From the NCBI GenBank assembly GCA_019638615.1, contig JAHBTL010000009.1, positions 1 to 64,000 of the forward strand: DNA of 64,000 nt. The letters run 5' to 3'. Source of the stretch: Chitinophagaceae bacterium. GTDB taxonomy: Bacteria > Bacteroidota > Bacteroidia > Chitinophagales > Chitinophagaceae. Position 1 is the stretch's first letter. Every line of letters starts with the position of its first letter. Under the pieces are notes generated by a model. That model saw only the letters and a program-made list of their open reading frames with translations. It was not told the origin of the DNA and searched no databases. The position numbers and the translations under genes were made by a program. Shown one piece after another: positions 23,691 through 33,145 of the stretch.

Positions 23691-26600
23691 TGAATATTTC
23701 AGAACTAAGTTTGAGACGGCCGGTGCTGGCAACTGTTGCCAGCATACTGATCGTTATTTTTGGCATCATTGGTTTTTCGTTTTTAGGGGTGAGGGATTAT
23801 CCCGCCATTGATCCGCCGGTAATTAATGTAAGGACCAACTATGCCGGCGCCAATGCCGATATTATTGAATCGCAGATAACGGAACCCATTGAAAAATCTA
23901 TCAATGGCATTGCAGGCATTAAAAATATTACCTCCAGCAGCAGCCAGGGCAACAGCAACATTACGGTAGAATTTGATCTTGGAATAGACCTTGAAGCCGC
24001 GGCCAATGATGTGCGGGATAAAGTGTCTCAATCCCTCCGGAACCTTCCGCAGGACCTGGATGCTCCACCGGTAGTTACCAAAGCAGACGCGAGCTCTGAT
24101 GCCATTATTTCAATGACCGTACAAAGCAATACCCGCAACCAATTGCAGGTAACGGAATATGCTACGAATGTACTGCAGGAAAGGCTCCAAACCATACCGG
24201 GCGTAAGCAGCCTCCAGATATGGGGTGAGAAGAAATATGCCATGCGTATATGGTTTGATCCGGCAAAGCTCAACTCTTACGGGCTTACATTCCAGGATGT
24301 ACAGGCCGCCCTGCTGAGGGAAAATATAGAATTGCCCTCCGGTAAAATTGCAGGATCTGCTACTGAGCTTGCTGTAAGAACCTTTGGAAGATTGACAACT
24401 GAAGAAGAGTTCAGTGACATCATTATCAAAAACACGGGTACAGGTACGATCCGTATAAAAGATGTTGCAGAAGTTGTGCTGGGGCCGGAAAATGAAGAAA
24501 CTGTTTTAAAGTTTAACGGGGTTCCTATGATCGCCCTGGCAATCATTCCCATGCCGGGGTCTAACTATGTGGCCATAGCAGATGAGTTCTATAAAAGGTA
24601 CGAACATTTAAAAAAAGAAATACCAGACGATATAGTGCTGGGTATTGCAAGAGATAATACGGTATTCATTAAACGTTCCATACTCGAAGTAGAAGAAACA
24701 CTGATGATTGCCGTGGTGCTGGTTGTATTGATTATTTACCTGTTCTTCCGTTCCTGGCTCATTGCACTGCGCCCGTTAATAGACATCCCCGTATCGTTGA
24801 TAGCCGCCTTTTTCATCATGTACTTATGCGGGTTCACCATCAATGTGCTTAGTTTGCTGGGTATTGTGCTGGCAACGGGGCTGGTGGTGGATGACGGCAT
24901 AGTGGTAACGGAGAACATCTACAAAAAAATGGAGCAGGGCATGAACAAATGGCAGGCAGCGCTGGAAGGCTCCAAGGAGATCTATTTTGCCGTAATAGCC
25001 ACATCGCTCACGCTCGCAGTAATATTTCTCCCCATTATCTTCCTGCAGGGATTTGTGGGTAGCCTTTTCCGTGAGTTCGGTATAGTGGTTGCCGGCGCCG
25101 TATTGGTATCGGCTTTTGTATCGCTTACATTAACGCCGGTTTTAAATATAAAGCTTACCAAAAGTGTTCATAAGCATGGCTGGTTTTACAGGGTAACAGA
25201 ACCTTTTTTCAAAGGCATGGAAAACGGGTATCATAAATGGCTGTCGGCCTTTATGAAAGTGAAGTGGATAGCGATCCTCATTTTTCTGGCTTGTGTGGGC
25301 CTGATTTATTTTATCGGCATCAACCTGAAATCTGAAGTAGCGCCCATGGAAGACCGCAACCAGTTCAGGTTACAGGTTACCATGCCCGAGGGCTCATCGT
25401 TCGATTATACCGATAAGTATATAGACAGGCTTACCAGCTTCGTAATGGATTCTATACCCGGCATTGAGTCTGTACTTACTGTAACTGCTCCCGGTTTTTC
25501 CGGCACAGGTTCTGTAAATACAGGTTTTTTACGAACTACTTTAGTGGATCCTCCATACAGGGAATATTCACAGCAGGAACTGGTGGATATGATGAACAGG
25601 AGTCTTTACCGGTTCCCCGAAGGAAGGGCTTTTGCTACGCAGGAACAAACCATTTCAGTAGGAAGGAGGGGTGGCGGATTACCCGTACAGTTTGTAATAC
25701 AAAATAACAATTTTGAAAAACTTACCGAAGCGCTTCCCCGGTTTTTGGAAGAGGCACAGAAAGATCATGCTTTCCAGGGGGTGGATATTGATCTTAAGTT
25801 TAACAAACCGGAGCTTTCCGTTAAGGTAGACAGGCTGAAGGCCAGTTCGCTGGGTGTAAGCATTGACGTAGTATCTGAAGCGCTGCAACTGGCATACAGC
25901 AACCGCCGCCTCGGCTATTTTACAAAAGACGGAAAGCAATACCAGGTAATAGGCCAGGTGCCTCGCGATGACAGGAATAAGCCTACCGACCTGAAAAATA
26001 TTTATGTGCGCAATCAGCGCAATGAGAATATTTCGCTGGATAACCTGGTAACTGTGGAAGAAAGCACTACTCCTCCTACTATTTACCATTTCAACCGCTA
26101 TAAATCCGCCACCATTTCTGCCGGGCTGGCTCCCGGTTATGCTTTGGGTGACGGCATTAAAGCCATGCAAAAGATCGCCGACAGGTTGCTGGATGACACT
26201 TTTGCTACTTCGCTGGCCGGCACATCGCGCGATTTTGCGGAAAGTTCGGGCAATACCATGTTTGCTTTTGTGATGGCGCTGGTATTGATATTCCTGCTGC
26301 TGGCAGCGCAGTTCGAAAGCTTTATTGACCCCCTTATCATTATTGTCACCGTTCCGCTGGCGATAGCGGGTGCCTTCCTGTGCCTCTGGATATTTAATCA
26401 GACACTGAACATTTTTTCGCAAATAGGCATGATCATGCTGATAGGGCTGGTTACCAAGAACGGTATACTGATAGTTGAATTCGCTAATCAGAAGCAAATG
26501 GCGGGGCATAATAAGTCAACGGCAGTAATTGAAGCGGCCGTGGCCCGTTTGCGACCCATTTTAATGACCAGCCTCGCAATGGCGCTGGGTGCACTGCCTA

Positions 26601-26782
26601 TCGCTTTGTCTTTGGGAGCTGCGGCCACCAGTCGTATTCCGCTGGGCATTGTAATTGTAGGGGGTATAACATTTTCGTTGATACTTACGCTGTTTGTTAT
26701 ACCGGCCGCTTATAGCTATATGGCAGCTCAAAAACGGAAAAGTAATATTGATCAGTTTCTTACCGAAGAAAAAAGAGCGTAA
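23690..26782 (+). CDS. RND family efflux pump, HAE1 type
   Basis: This 1030-residue inner-membrane proton-driven pump has 12 helices and two large periplasmic loops. The N-terminus MNISELSLRRPVLATV is typical of hydrophobe/amphiphile efflux RND proteins. Two adjacent acidic residues of helix 4 (D401, D402 in GLVVDDGIVV) form the expected proton relay, and helix 10 carries the Lys in GLVTKNGILIVEFAN. It acts with the adaptor upstream and the outer-membrane channel downstream to expel drugs, detergents or metabolites. The length is normal and the frame intact. Four bases separate it from the channel gene. Confidence 0.96.
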   Translation: MNISELSLRRPVLATVASILIVIFGIIGFSFLGVRDYPAIDPPVINVRTNYAGANADIIESQITEPIEKSINGIAGIKNITSSSSQGNSNITVEFDLGIDLEAAANDVRDKVSQSLRNLPQDLDAPPVVTKADASSDAIISMTVQSNTRNQLQVTEYATNVLQERLQTIPGVSSLQIWGEKKYAMRIWFDPAKLNSYGLTFQDVQAALLRENIELPSGKIAGSATELAVRTFGRLTTEEEFSDIIIKNTGTGTIRIKDVAEVVLGPENEETVLKFNGVPMIALAIIPMPGSNYVAIADEFYKRYEHLKKEIPDDIVLGIARDNTVFIKRSILEVEETLMIAVVLVVLIIYLFFRSWLIALRPLIDIPVSLIAAFFIMYLCGFTINVLSLLGIVLATGLVVDDGIVVTENIYKKMEQGMNKWQAALEGSKEIYFAVIATSLTLAVIFLPIIFLQGFVGSLFREFGIVVAGAVLVSAFVSLTLTPVLNIKLTKSVHKHGWFYRVTEPFFKGMENGYHKWLSAFMKVKWIAILIFLACVGLIYFIGINLKSEVAPMEDRNQFRLQVTMPEGSSFDYTDKYIDRLTSFVMDSIPGIESVLTVTAPGFSGTGSVNTGFLRTTLVDPPYREYSQQELVDMMNRSLYRFPEGRAFATQEQTISVGRRGGGLPVQFVIQNNNFEKLTEALPRFLEEAQKDHAFQGVDIDLKFNKPELSVKVDRLKASSLGVSIDVVSEALQLAYSNRRLGYFTKDGKQYQVIGQVPRDDRNKPTDLKNIYVRNQRNENISLDNLVTVEESTTPPTIYHFNRYKSATISAGLAPGYALGDGIKAMQKIADRLLDDTFATSLAGTSRDFAESSGNTMFAFVMALVLIFLLLAAQFESFIDPLIIIVTVPLAIAGAFLCLWIFNQTLNIFSQIGMIMLIGLVTKNGILIVEFANQKQMAGHNKSTAVIEAAVARLRPILMTSLAMALGALPIALSLGAAATSRIPLGIVIVGGITFSLILTLFVIPAAYSYMAAQKRKSNIDQFLTEEKRA

Positions 26783-26786
26783 CCTT

Positions 26787-28109
26787 ATGGCAGGAAAAAG
26801 AATTCTCAGTCTGGTAATATTGTTTTGCATTGTATGTAGCAAAATGCAGGCGCAGCAAATGGTAACCCTGCAGGATGCCATTGCCGCGGCGTTGCAGCAC
26901 AACTATGATATTTTGCTGTTCGGTAACGATTCGGCAGCGGCGGCAATTGACAGGCAGTATATTTATGGCGGTTTTTTGCCTACAATAAACGGAACCGCGG
27001 GCAGAACCCGCACCACCTCCGCGCAAAAGGTGCGGGTTGAAGGAAGACCCGAAAGCTCCGGCAGCGGTATACAAACTACCAACCTTAATGCAGCTGTAAG
27101 CCTTAACTGGGTTTTGTTTGACGGGCTGAGGATGTTCACAACACGCGACAGGATCAACCAGTTGTACGATCTCGCAAGCATACAGCTTAAAGACCAGGTC
27201 ATTAATTCAACCGCTGAAGTGATCAACTCTTACTTTATCATTGTACGGCAAAAACAGCAACTGAAAGCCATAGAAGAGCAGATGTCGGTTAATGAAGAGC
27301 GGGTAAAGCTGGCAGACAGAAAACTGTCGGTAGGCTTGGGAACCAAGCCCGAGCTGTTGCAGGCGAAAGTAGATTTGAACGCGCAGAAGGCGGTACACCT
27401 GCAGCAACAAACCATTATGATGCAGGCAAAGGAGCAACTGAACCAGCTGACCGGAATGCAACTCCCGGTTTCTTTTGAGGTGGCAGACAGCATACCCATT
27501 AATGATGCGATGGATATTACCGAGATCCAGAATGATATTGAGTTGACCAACCCCGGTATATTACAGGCATTAAAAAACCTGGATATTTCAAAAACAATGT
27601 TACGCCAAACGCAGGGTGCGCGGTGGCCGTCCGTATCTTTTTTGTCGGGTTACAATTTCACCCAAAATAACAATGTAAATAATGTGAACCCGGTTTCACC
27701 CATATTCAACCGCAACCGCGGATTTAATTTTGGTTTTACGGCTACGGTGCCGTTGCTGAATAATATGAATGTAAACAGGTCGGTTAAACAGGCAAAAAAC
27801 GATATAGCCTACAACGAAATAGCGTTGGCAAAGCAAAAAACAATCGTAAATGTCAGCATACGTATAGGATATAACAATTATCGTTTTCTGTTGAACGCGT
27901 TAAAGCTGGAAGAAGAAAATATACAACTGGCTAAAGAAAATGTGTTCATTGCCATGGAACGTTTCAAACAGGGCGTATCTACTTTTCTTGAACTTCGCGA
28001 AGCCCAAAAAAGCCTGGAAGATGCCTACGACCGTTTGATAGCCGCCCGCTACAATACCAAACTTGCCGAAACGGAACTGTTGCGTTTAAAGGGTGAGTTG
28101 GTGAAGTAG
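26787..28109 (+). CDS. TolC-family outer membrane efflux channel
   Basis: This 440-residue channel is counted from ATG at 26787. The frame is open further upstream, but an earlier start would overlap the pump gene by about 90 bp, and the signal peptide (MAGKRILSLVILFCIVCS, then KMQAQQ) begins here. Two TolC repeats are visible, each with long helices: the first around residues 30-230 and the second around 250-435, with the conserved ending LEDAYDRLIAARYNTKLAETELL. It forms the outer-membrane duct for the RND pump. The ABC export locus, which lacks a channel, could borrow it; that is an inference. Confidence 0.93.
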   Translation: MAGKRILSLVILFCIVCSKMQAQQMVTLQDAIAAALQHNYDILLFGNDSAAAAIDRQYIYGGFLPTINGTAGRTRTTSAQKVRVEGRPESSGSGIQTTNLNAAVSLNWVLFDGLRMFTTRDRINQLYDLASIQLKDQVINSTAEVINSYFIIVRQKQQLKAIEEQMSVNEERVKLADRKLSVGLGTKPELLQAKVDLNAQKAVHLQQQTIMMQAKEQLNQLTGMQLPVSFEVADSIPINDAMDITEIQNDIELTNPGILQALKNLDISKTMLRQTQGARWPSVSFLSGYNFTQNNNVNNVNPVSPIFNRNRGFNFGFTATVPLLNNMNVNRSVKQAKNDIAYNEIALAKQKTIVNVSIRIGYNNYRFLLNALKLEEENIQLAKENVFIAMERFKQGVSTFLELREAQKSLEDAYDRLIAARYNTKLAETELLRLKGELVK

Positions 28110-28486
28110 GGTAGGAGTTGAAATTTGAGATTAGAGATTTGATGGCGGTTGCAGGTTTCAGGTTGCAAGTTTCAGGAGATTTCTGATTTTGAGATTTTTG
28201 ATTGCCTCAACTATAAACTATCCACACACTATCAATTCTCAATCGTCCATTGTCAACTGTTTTTTCTTGTCATTCAGAGCGAACGAATAGCTGCCATATA
28301 ATAATGATCATTTCCGTGAGCGAAGAATCTGCTTTGAGGTCTCAGGTTTCAGGATATTCAATGGATAGCTGACAATGGACAATGGAGAATGCACAATGGC
28401 TATAAACCAAAAACTTCAAACCATAAACCCCGAACCTCAAATTTCAAATCTCCAATCTCAAATTCTCTTCCGTCATTTTGGCTTTA
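28110..28486. other. Intergenic region of degenerate word repeats
   Basis: The 377 bp consist largely of near-repeated phrases: GAGATTAGAGATTTGA, GGTTGCAAGTTTCAGG, AATCGTCCATTGTC, AATGGACAATGG, AATGCACAATGG, CCATAAACCCCGAACC and CAAATCTCCAATCTCAAA. No coding frame, tRNA or convincing terminator is seen. Similar phrases occur at 22375-22560. Confidence 0.6.
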
Positions 28487-28494
28487 TATTTTTG
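28487..28494 (+). promoter_or_regulatory. Possible -7 promoter element of grpE-dnaJ
   Basis: TATTTTTG fits the Bacteroidota -7 consensus TAnnTTTG and lies 50 nt upstream of the grpE start. No TTG box is found at the usual distance upstream, so the call is tentative. No CIRCE inverted repeat is seen. Confidence 0.35.
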
Positions 28495-28544
28495 TTGGCA
28501 AACTTGTTGTAAATAAACTAGGCATTCATTAATAAAAAGCAATC

Positions 28545-29114
28545 ATGAAAGATTTTATGAATAAAAATGCTGAAAATCAGGAAGATATTAAACAAAAAGG
28601 TGCCTCCGGACAGGACGGGGATGAGAATCTGACAGATACGCCCGGTTTTCCTGAGGATTTGACAGGAGAAGTGGAAAAGTTAAATGCGGAATTGGCAGAA
28701 CAGAAAGATAAGTATGTGCGCCTGTATGCTGATTTTGATAATTTCAAACGCAGGAATGCGAAGGAGCGGGTGGAATTGATACAAACTGCCGGGAAGGAAG
28801 TAATTGTTTCATTACTGGAAGTACTGGATGATTGCGACCGCGCCGAAAAGCAGATACAGGAAACAGGGGTGAACGATGCGGTTACAGAAGGCGTGCAGCT
28901 TGTATTCAATAAACTGAGGGCTGTTTTAAACACCAGGGGGCTAAAACCTATGGATGTGAAAGGGAAAGAGTTTGATCCTGACCAGGAAGAAGCGATCGGC
29001 CAGGTACCTGCTCCATCAGAAGATTTAAAAGGTAAAGTGGTGGATGAAGTGGTGAAAGGCTACTATCTTAACGACAAGATCATTCGTTTTGCAAAAGTGG
29101 TAGTGGGTCAATAA
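28545..29114 (+). CDS. grpE: GrpE nucleotide exchange factor
   Basis: This 189-residue co-chaperone releases ADP from DnaK. It has an acidic, low-complexity N-terminus, a long coiled-coil helix at about 40-85 (ELAEQKDKYVRLYADFDNFKRR) and the C-terminal beta domain with the signature FDPDQEEAIGQVPAP and GYYLNDKIIRFAKVVVG. A second in-frame ATG at 28557 could also serve as start. It is followed after 23 bp by dnaJ, the usual pairing. dnaK is not in the window. Confidence 0.96.
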   Translation: MKDFMNKNAENQEDIKQKGASGQDGDENLTDTPGFPEDLTGEVEKLNAELAEQKDKYVRLYADFDNFKRRNAKERVELIQTAGKEVIVSLLEVLDDCDRAEKQIQETGVNDAVTEGVQLVFNKLRAVLNTRGLKPMDVKGKEFDPDQEEAIGQVPAPSEDLKGKVVDEVVKGYYLNDKIIRFAKVVVGQ

Positions 29115-29137
29115 TTTGAAAATACGAGCAAACATTT

Positions 29138-30292
29138 ATGAAAAGAGATTACTACGAGGTACTGGGCATTTCCAAAAGCGCTTCAGCAGATGAGATAAAG
29201 AAAGCATACCGGAAAGTAGCCATGCAGTATCACCCCGACCGAAACCCCGGAGATAAAGCAGCGGAGGAAAAGTTTAAGGAAGCCGCCGAAGCTTACGAGG
29301 TATTGAGCGATGAAAGCAAAAAAGCGCAATACGATCGCTTCGGGCATGCCGGACTGGGCAACCGTGGCGGATTTGGCGGCGGTATGAATATGGACGATAT
29401 TTTCAGTCATTTTGGAGATGTGTTTGGCGATGATATTTTCGGGAGCTTTTTTGGCGGAAGCTCCAGGGGCAGGAGCGGAGGACGTTCGCGCGGGGTAAGA
29501 GGCAGTAATCTCAGGGTAAAGATTAAGCTGAACTATGAAGAAATAGCCAATGGTACTACCAAAACCATCAAAGTAAAAAAATATGTAAGCTGTAACACCT
29601 GCAATGGCAGCGGGGCAAAAGATAAAAACAGTGTTCAAACCTGTCCAGCCTGCGGGGGAACAGGGCAGGTTAGGAAAGTGCAAAATACCTTTTTAGGGCA
29701 GATGCAAACTGTTACTACCTGCAGTACCTGTAATGGTGAGGGAACTGCCATCACCAATAAATGTACTAATTGTAAAGGCGAAGGCAGGATATATGGCGAG
29801 GAAACGGTGAATATAGAAATACCTGCAGGCGTAAATGACGGTATGCAGTTGAGCATGAGTGGCAGGGGGAATATGGGAGAAAGGGGTGGTCCTCCCGGAG
29901 ATTTGATCATATTGATAGAAGAAGAAGCGCACCCCGAGCTGAAACGCGAAGGATTGAATGTAGTATACGATCTTCATATTTCATTTATAGATGCAGTATT
30001 TGGCGTGCAGGTGGAAGTGCCTACAATTGAAGGCAAATCAAGATACAGGTTGAAAATACCGCCAGGCACACAGGGCGGTAAAATATTTCGCTTGAAAGGA
30101 AAAGGATTTCCCGCGGTCAATTCTTACGAAAGAGGCGATCAATTGATCCATATAAATGTATGGATCCCGCAAAATGTAAGCAGTGAGGAAAAGGCAATGC
30201 TTGAGAAAATGCAACACTCTCCTAACTTTAAACCGCAGCCCGGCAAAAGCGATAAAAGTTTTTTTGAAAGGGTAAAGGAAATGTTCGGGTAG
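29138..30292 (+). CDS. dnaJ: DnaJ chaperone
   Basis: This 384-residue Hsp40 co-chaperone stimulates DnaK ATPase and delivers unfolded clients. The J domain spans residues 1-70 with HPD at 32-34. A Gly/Phe-rich linker follows (about 75-125). Four zinc motifs come next: [24 protein letters not shown] and CTNCKGEG. Two C-terminal peptide-binding beta domains complete the protein. It is a full-length class A DnaJ. It is transcribed with grpE and converges on the histidine kinase gene, leaving 36 bp between the stop codons. Confidence 0.97.
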   Translation: MKRDYYEVLGISKSASADEIKKAYRKVAMQYHPDRNPGDKAAEEKFKEAAEAYEVLSDESKKAQYDRFGHAGLGNRGGFGGGMNMDDIFSHFGDVFGDDIFGSFFGGSSRGRSGGRSRGVRGSNLRVKIKLNYEEIANGTTKTIKVKKYVSCNTCNGSGAKDKNSVQTCPACGGTGQVRKVQNTFLGQMQTVTTCSTCNGEGTAITNKCTNCKGEGRIYGEETVNIEIPAGVNDGMQLSMSGRGNMGERGGPPGDLIILIEEEAHPELKREGLNVVYDLHISFIDAVFGVQVEVPTIEGKSRYRLKIPPGTQGGKIFRLKGKGFPAVNSYERGDQLIHINVWIPQNVSSEEKAMLEKMQHSPNFKPQPGKSDKSFFERVKEMFG

Positions 30293-30328
30293 ATCTCCGG
30301 GAGAATAGATTTGTATTTCGCAACCATA

Positions 30329-31483
30329 TCATGCTATATTATTCAGTATGATCCTGAATGTAGTGCCCTTGCCCGGCTCGGATTGCTTAACGAATAATTG
30401 TCCTTTGTGATATTGTTCAATAATACGTTTTGAAAGTGTAAGTCCCAGGCCCCATCCTCTTTTTTTGGTGGTAAAGCCTGGTTTAAATACCCTGTCTATA
30501 TTAGCGGCCGATATTCCCTTGCCGCTGTCTGTAACATCTATCAGAACCTGCTGCTGCGCAGTTTTAATGTCAATTACGATATCTCCCTTTTCCCCCATGG
30601 CATCTAATGCATTTTTCAAAAGGTTTTCGATTACCCAGTCAAACAGGGACGCTGATATTTTTACGGGTATGTTGGTCGCGTTGTTGCTGTTCACTATAAA
30701 CTGTATTTTTCCCGGCGCTCTTCTTTTTATATAGTCAACCATATTGTTGATCTGTTCCAGCAGGTCTTTCTCTTCAAGTACAGGTATGCTCCCTATTTTG
30801 CTGAAGCGATCCGATACCAGTTGCAGCCTGTCTACATCTTTCGCCAGTTCTTTCGCCAGCTTTTCGTGGGCGGGATCTTCTTTCAGCATGGCTACCCACC
30901 CCTGCAGCGAAGTAACAGGAGTGCCCAACTGGTGGGCTGTTTCTTTGGCCATACCCGCCCACAGTTGGTTTTGCACCGAGCGGTTCCTGACCGATACGGT
31001 ATAGAGTGTTACCACGATAAACAAAGCTACGATCAAGAGCTGCACCAGCGGATAATACCGTATTTCCTGCAGCAGGGCGGAATTGCCGTAATAGTAAAAA
31101 TCTTTTTTCCCGTTCAGCGGGTCGGTATAGATGATAGGGTCATGCTGGCTCCTGAACTGCCTTATTTTTCGCAGTAAATAGCTGCTGTCATTTTTTGCTT
31201 TGGCAGAGTCGAGGTTGATGTATTCTATGATGCGCCCGTCTTCGGTTTGTCCTATGATAGGGATGTCGTTGTTATTGGTAATGATCGCTGAAACGAGCCG
31301 CGTATCCACATCTGCCGGAGAATTGATCAGGAACTTTTCCGCTTCCACCCAGGTTTCCACCTTCATCCTCTCTTCTGCCGCAAGTTTCTCCGCCAGGTAG
31401 CGGGAGTAAAAAATGGTGCCCGTCACTATTGCAATGGCAATGGTGGTCAACAGTGTGCGCCAGTTTATAAAACGTTGAAACAT
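30329..31483 (-). CDS. Two-pass sensor histidine kinase
   Basis: This 384-residue membrane kinase has helix 1 at about 10-28, a periplasmic sensor region of about 110 residues, helix 2 at about 145-165, a dimerisation/phosphoacceptor helix with H184 (KETAHQLGTPV) and a HATPase domain. The latter has the N-box ENLLKNALDAMG, the G1 box DVTDSGKGIS and the G2 box GWGLGLTLSKRI. No response regulator gene adjoins it, so it is an orphan kinase. The HQLGTP form of the H-box is common in Bacteroidota kinases of this type. The signal sensed is unknown. Confidence 0.92.
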   Translation of the reverse strand: MFQRFINWRTLLTTIAIAIVTGTIFYSRYLAEKLAAEERMKVETWVEAEKFLINSPADVDTRLVSAIITNNNDIPIIGQTEDGRIIEYINLDSAKAKNDSSYLLRKIRQFRSQHDPIIYTDPLNGKKDFYYYGNSALLQEIRYYPLVQLLIVALFIVVTLYTVSVRNRSVQNQLWAGMAKETAHQLGTPVTSLQGWVAMLKEDPAHEKLAKELAKDVDRLQLVSDRFSKIGSIPVLEEKDLLEQINNMVDYIKRRAPGKIQFIVNSNNATNIPVKISASLFDWVIENLLKNALDAMGEKGDIVIDIKTAQQQVLIDVTDSGKGISAANIDRVFKPGFTTKKRGWGLGLTLSKRIIEQYHKGQLFVKQSEPGKGTTFRIILNNIA

Positions 31484-31509
31484 ATTTTAAAAATAGCGAA
31501 ACAGTAACA

Positions 31510-32577
31510 ATGCATCCTTTATTTTTGAAAAATAATTGTTTTGTATTGGTCAACTTTCCAACAGTAGCGGTAGTTATTTTAAACTGGAACGGAAAAAAAT
31601 TTCTTGAACAGTTTCTTCCATCTGTCACTGCCTCAACTTATCCCGGACTGAAAATAGTGGTAGCAGATAACGGATCAACCGATGATTCGGCGGCATTTGT
31701 TGCACAACATTACCCCGGTATACTACTGCTGCAAAATAAAACGAACGAGGGCTTTGCCAAAGGATACAATACGGCGTTAAAGCAGGTAGACGCGCGGTAC
31801 TATATACTGCTAAATTCCGATGTAGAAGTGCCTCCCGGATGGATAGAGCCTGTTATTGACCTGATGGAGCGCAATAAAAGCATAGGAGCCTGCCAACCCA
31901 AAATACGATCCTGGCATGAAAAGAAAATGTTCGAGTATGCGGGTGGTTCGGGCGGCTGGACAGACCGGTTTGGTTACGCGTTTTGCCGGGGCCGTGTTTT
32001 TAATGTGCTGGAAGAAGACAGCGGACAGTATGATGACGCTGCCCCTGTTTTTTGGGCTTCGGGATGTGCCTTGTTCGTGCGGTCGTCGGTATACCACGGC
32101 CTGAATGGTTTGGATGAATATTTTTTCGCCCACCAGGAAGAAATTGATTTATGCTGGCGTATGCAGTTGAGCGGACATGCTGTGTTTGTTTGCCCCCAGT
32201 CAACCGTATACCATGTGGGGGGAGGAAGTCTGCCCCGGGGCAACCCGCGCAAAGTTTTTTTAAATTATCGTAACAGCCTGATCATGCTATCTAAAAACTA
32301 TTCCGCCGGTGAAAAATGCTGGAAAATTCCTGTTAGGCTGGTGTTGGATGGCATCAGTGTTTTGCCTCCCCTGCTCAAAGGGGACTGGAAATATGCAGTC
32401 GCTGTTTTAAAAGCTCATTTTTCTTATTATGCCTGGTTGTTTTCAAAAAAAGACAGGCGTTTTTTCCCTGCCGGAAGATCGGGCAGACCCGGTGGCATTT
32501 ATAGCGGAAGTATTATATGGCAATTTTTTATTAAAAAGAAACAGCATTTTTCAGAAATTGTTAATAATAAACCGTGA
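31510..32577 (+). CDS. Glycosyltransferase family 2
   Basis: This inverting GT-A glycosyltransferase has up to 355 residues and resembles rhamnosyl- or N-acetylhexosaminyl-transferases that build cell-surface glycans. The nucleotide-sugar fold starts at VAVVILNWNG, with VADNGSTDDS and the metal-binding LLNSDVEV. The acceptor side has SGCALFVRSSVY and EEIDLCWRMQLSG. The ATG at 31510 adds about 15 residues before the family N-terminus. A TATTTTTG box at 31520-31527 would suit a later TTG start at 31546, so the start is uncertain. It stands divergently from the histidine kinase gene (26 bp). Confidence 0.9.
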   Translation: MHPLFLKNNCFVLVNFPTVAVVILNWNGKKFLEQFLPSVTASTYPGLKIVVADNGSTDDSAAFVAQHYPGILLLQNKTNEGFAKGYNTALKQVDARYYILLNSDVEVPPGWIEPVIDLMERNKSIGACQPKIRSWHEKKMFEYAGGSGGWTDRFGYAFCRGRVFNVLEEDSGQYDDAAPVFWASGCALFVRSSVYHGLNGLDEYFFAHQEEIDLCWRMQLSGHAVFVCPQSTVYHVGGGSLPRGNPRKVFLNYRNSLIMLSKNYSAGEKCWKIPVRLVLDGISVLPPLLKGDWKYAVAVLKAHFSYYAWLFSKKDRRFFPAGRSGRPGGIYSGSIIWQFFIKKKQHFSEIVNNKP

Positions 32578-32595
32578 TTGTTAAATAGTAACTGC

Positions 32596-32604
32596 TATTT
32601 TTGC
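32596..32604 (+). promoter_or_regulatory. Possible -7 promoter element of the 67-residue membrane protein
   Basis: TATTTTTGC matches the Bacteroidota -7 consensus. A TTG lies 15 nt upstream, slightly too close for the usual spacing. The box sits 18 nt upstream of the ATG at 32622. Confidence 0.35.
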
Positions 32605-32621
32605 AGGGCAAATGAAAAAGT

Positions 32622-32825
32622 ATGGAGCACGAAATTCCAGATAACAGTAAAAAGGATTTTGCCTGGAGCTGGGTAAAATCATCCCGCTTTTTGTTTTATA
32701 TGCAGGTGGTTAGTTTGGTGGCGTTTTTAATAGGCGGGAGCTGGGGCTTATACAAGCATCGTTATAAGGGCAAGCCCAAAGTAGTGGTTCCTGAAAATAC
32801 ATTGTATACTCCCAAGTACAAATAG
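32622..32825 (+). CDS. Small single-pass membrane protein of unknown function
   Basis: This 67-residue protein has one membrane helix at about 26-43 (FYMQVVSLVAFLIGGSWGLY), a charged N-terminus and a basic C-terminal tail (KHRYKGKPKVVVP). The family is not recognised. An A/G-rich GAAAAAG stretch precedes the ATG and a promoter-like box lies just upstream, which supports expression. It may be co-transcribed with the glycosyltransferase 44 bp upstream. Function unknown. Confidence 0.6.
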   Translation: MEHEIPDNSKKDFAWSWVKSSRFLFYMQVVSLVAFLIGGSWGLYKHRYKGKPKVVVPENTLYTPKYK

Positions 32826-32846
32826 GAGTAATTCCGGCAGAAAAAT

Positions 32847-32878
32847 TTTGTTGTTTACAGGCAATCCTTAATTTTGCA
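32847..32878 (+). promoter_or_regulatory. Promoter of the tRNA cluster
   Basis: TTTTG (32847-32851), an 18-nt gap, then TAATTTTGC (32870-32878) match both boxes of the Bacteroidota housekeeping promoter (TTG ... TAnnTTTGC) at the expected spacing. Transcription would begin near 32884 and run into the tRNA-Gly-like relic and the true tRNA-Gly. Confidence 0.6.
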
Positions 32879-32935
32879 CTCCCCAAATGCATACTGGTAT
32901 CTGGCAAAAGGGGAATAGTTCTTTATTGATTATAC

Positions 32936-33010
32936 GCGGAAGTAGCTCTCCCGAATGTTCGGGAGGTAGAGTACGATCCGCCGCGGCGGATCGGGGTGGT
33001 TGGTTCGAGT
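32936..33010 (+). pseudogene. tRNA-Gly-like relic with palindromes in place of loops
   Basis: It matches the functional tRNA-Gly at 33067 along the 5' acceptor strand (GCGGAAG), the D-stem, the outer anticodon pairs (CGA..TCG), GGGTGG and the T-loop (GGTTCGAG). The D-loop carries an extra palindrome CTCCCGAATGTTCGGGAG (32948-32965). The whole anticodon arm is replaced by the perfect palindrome GATCCGCCGCGGCGGATC (32975-32992). The 3' T-stem and acceptor strand are lost and AAAAACAAAGTTCTT follows. It has no anticodon loop and cannot be a working tRNA. Confidence 0.8.
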
Positions 33011-33066
33011 AAAAACAAAGTTCTTATACTTATAATAGCAGCCGGCTTAGCGCCGACTATGTATAT

Positions 33067-33139
<73 letters not shown>

Positions 33140-33145
33140 CAGCTA

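Noticed and set aside
26694-26786. N-terminal extension of the TolC-like protein
   Set aside because: It would overlap the RND pump gene by 89 bp, and the signal peptide begins at the ATG at 26787.
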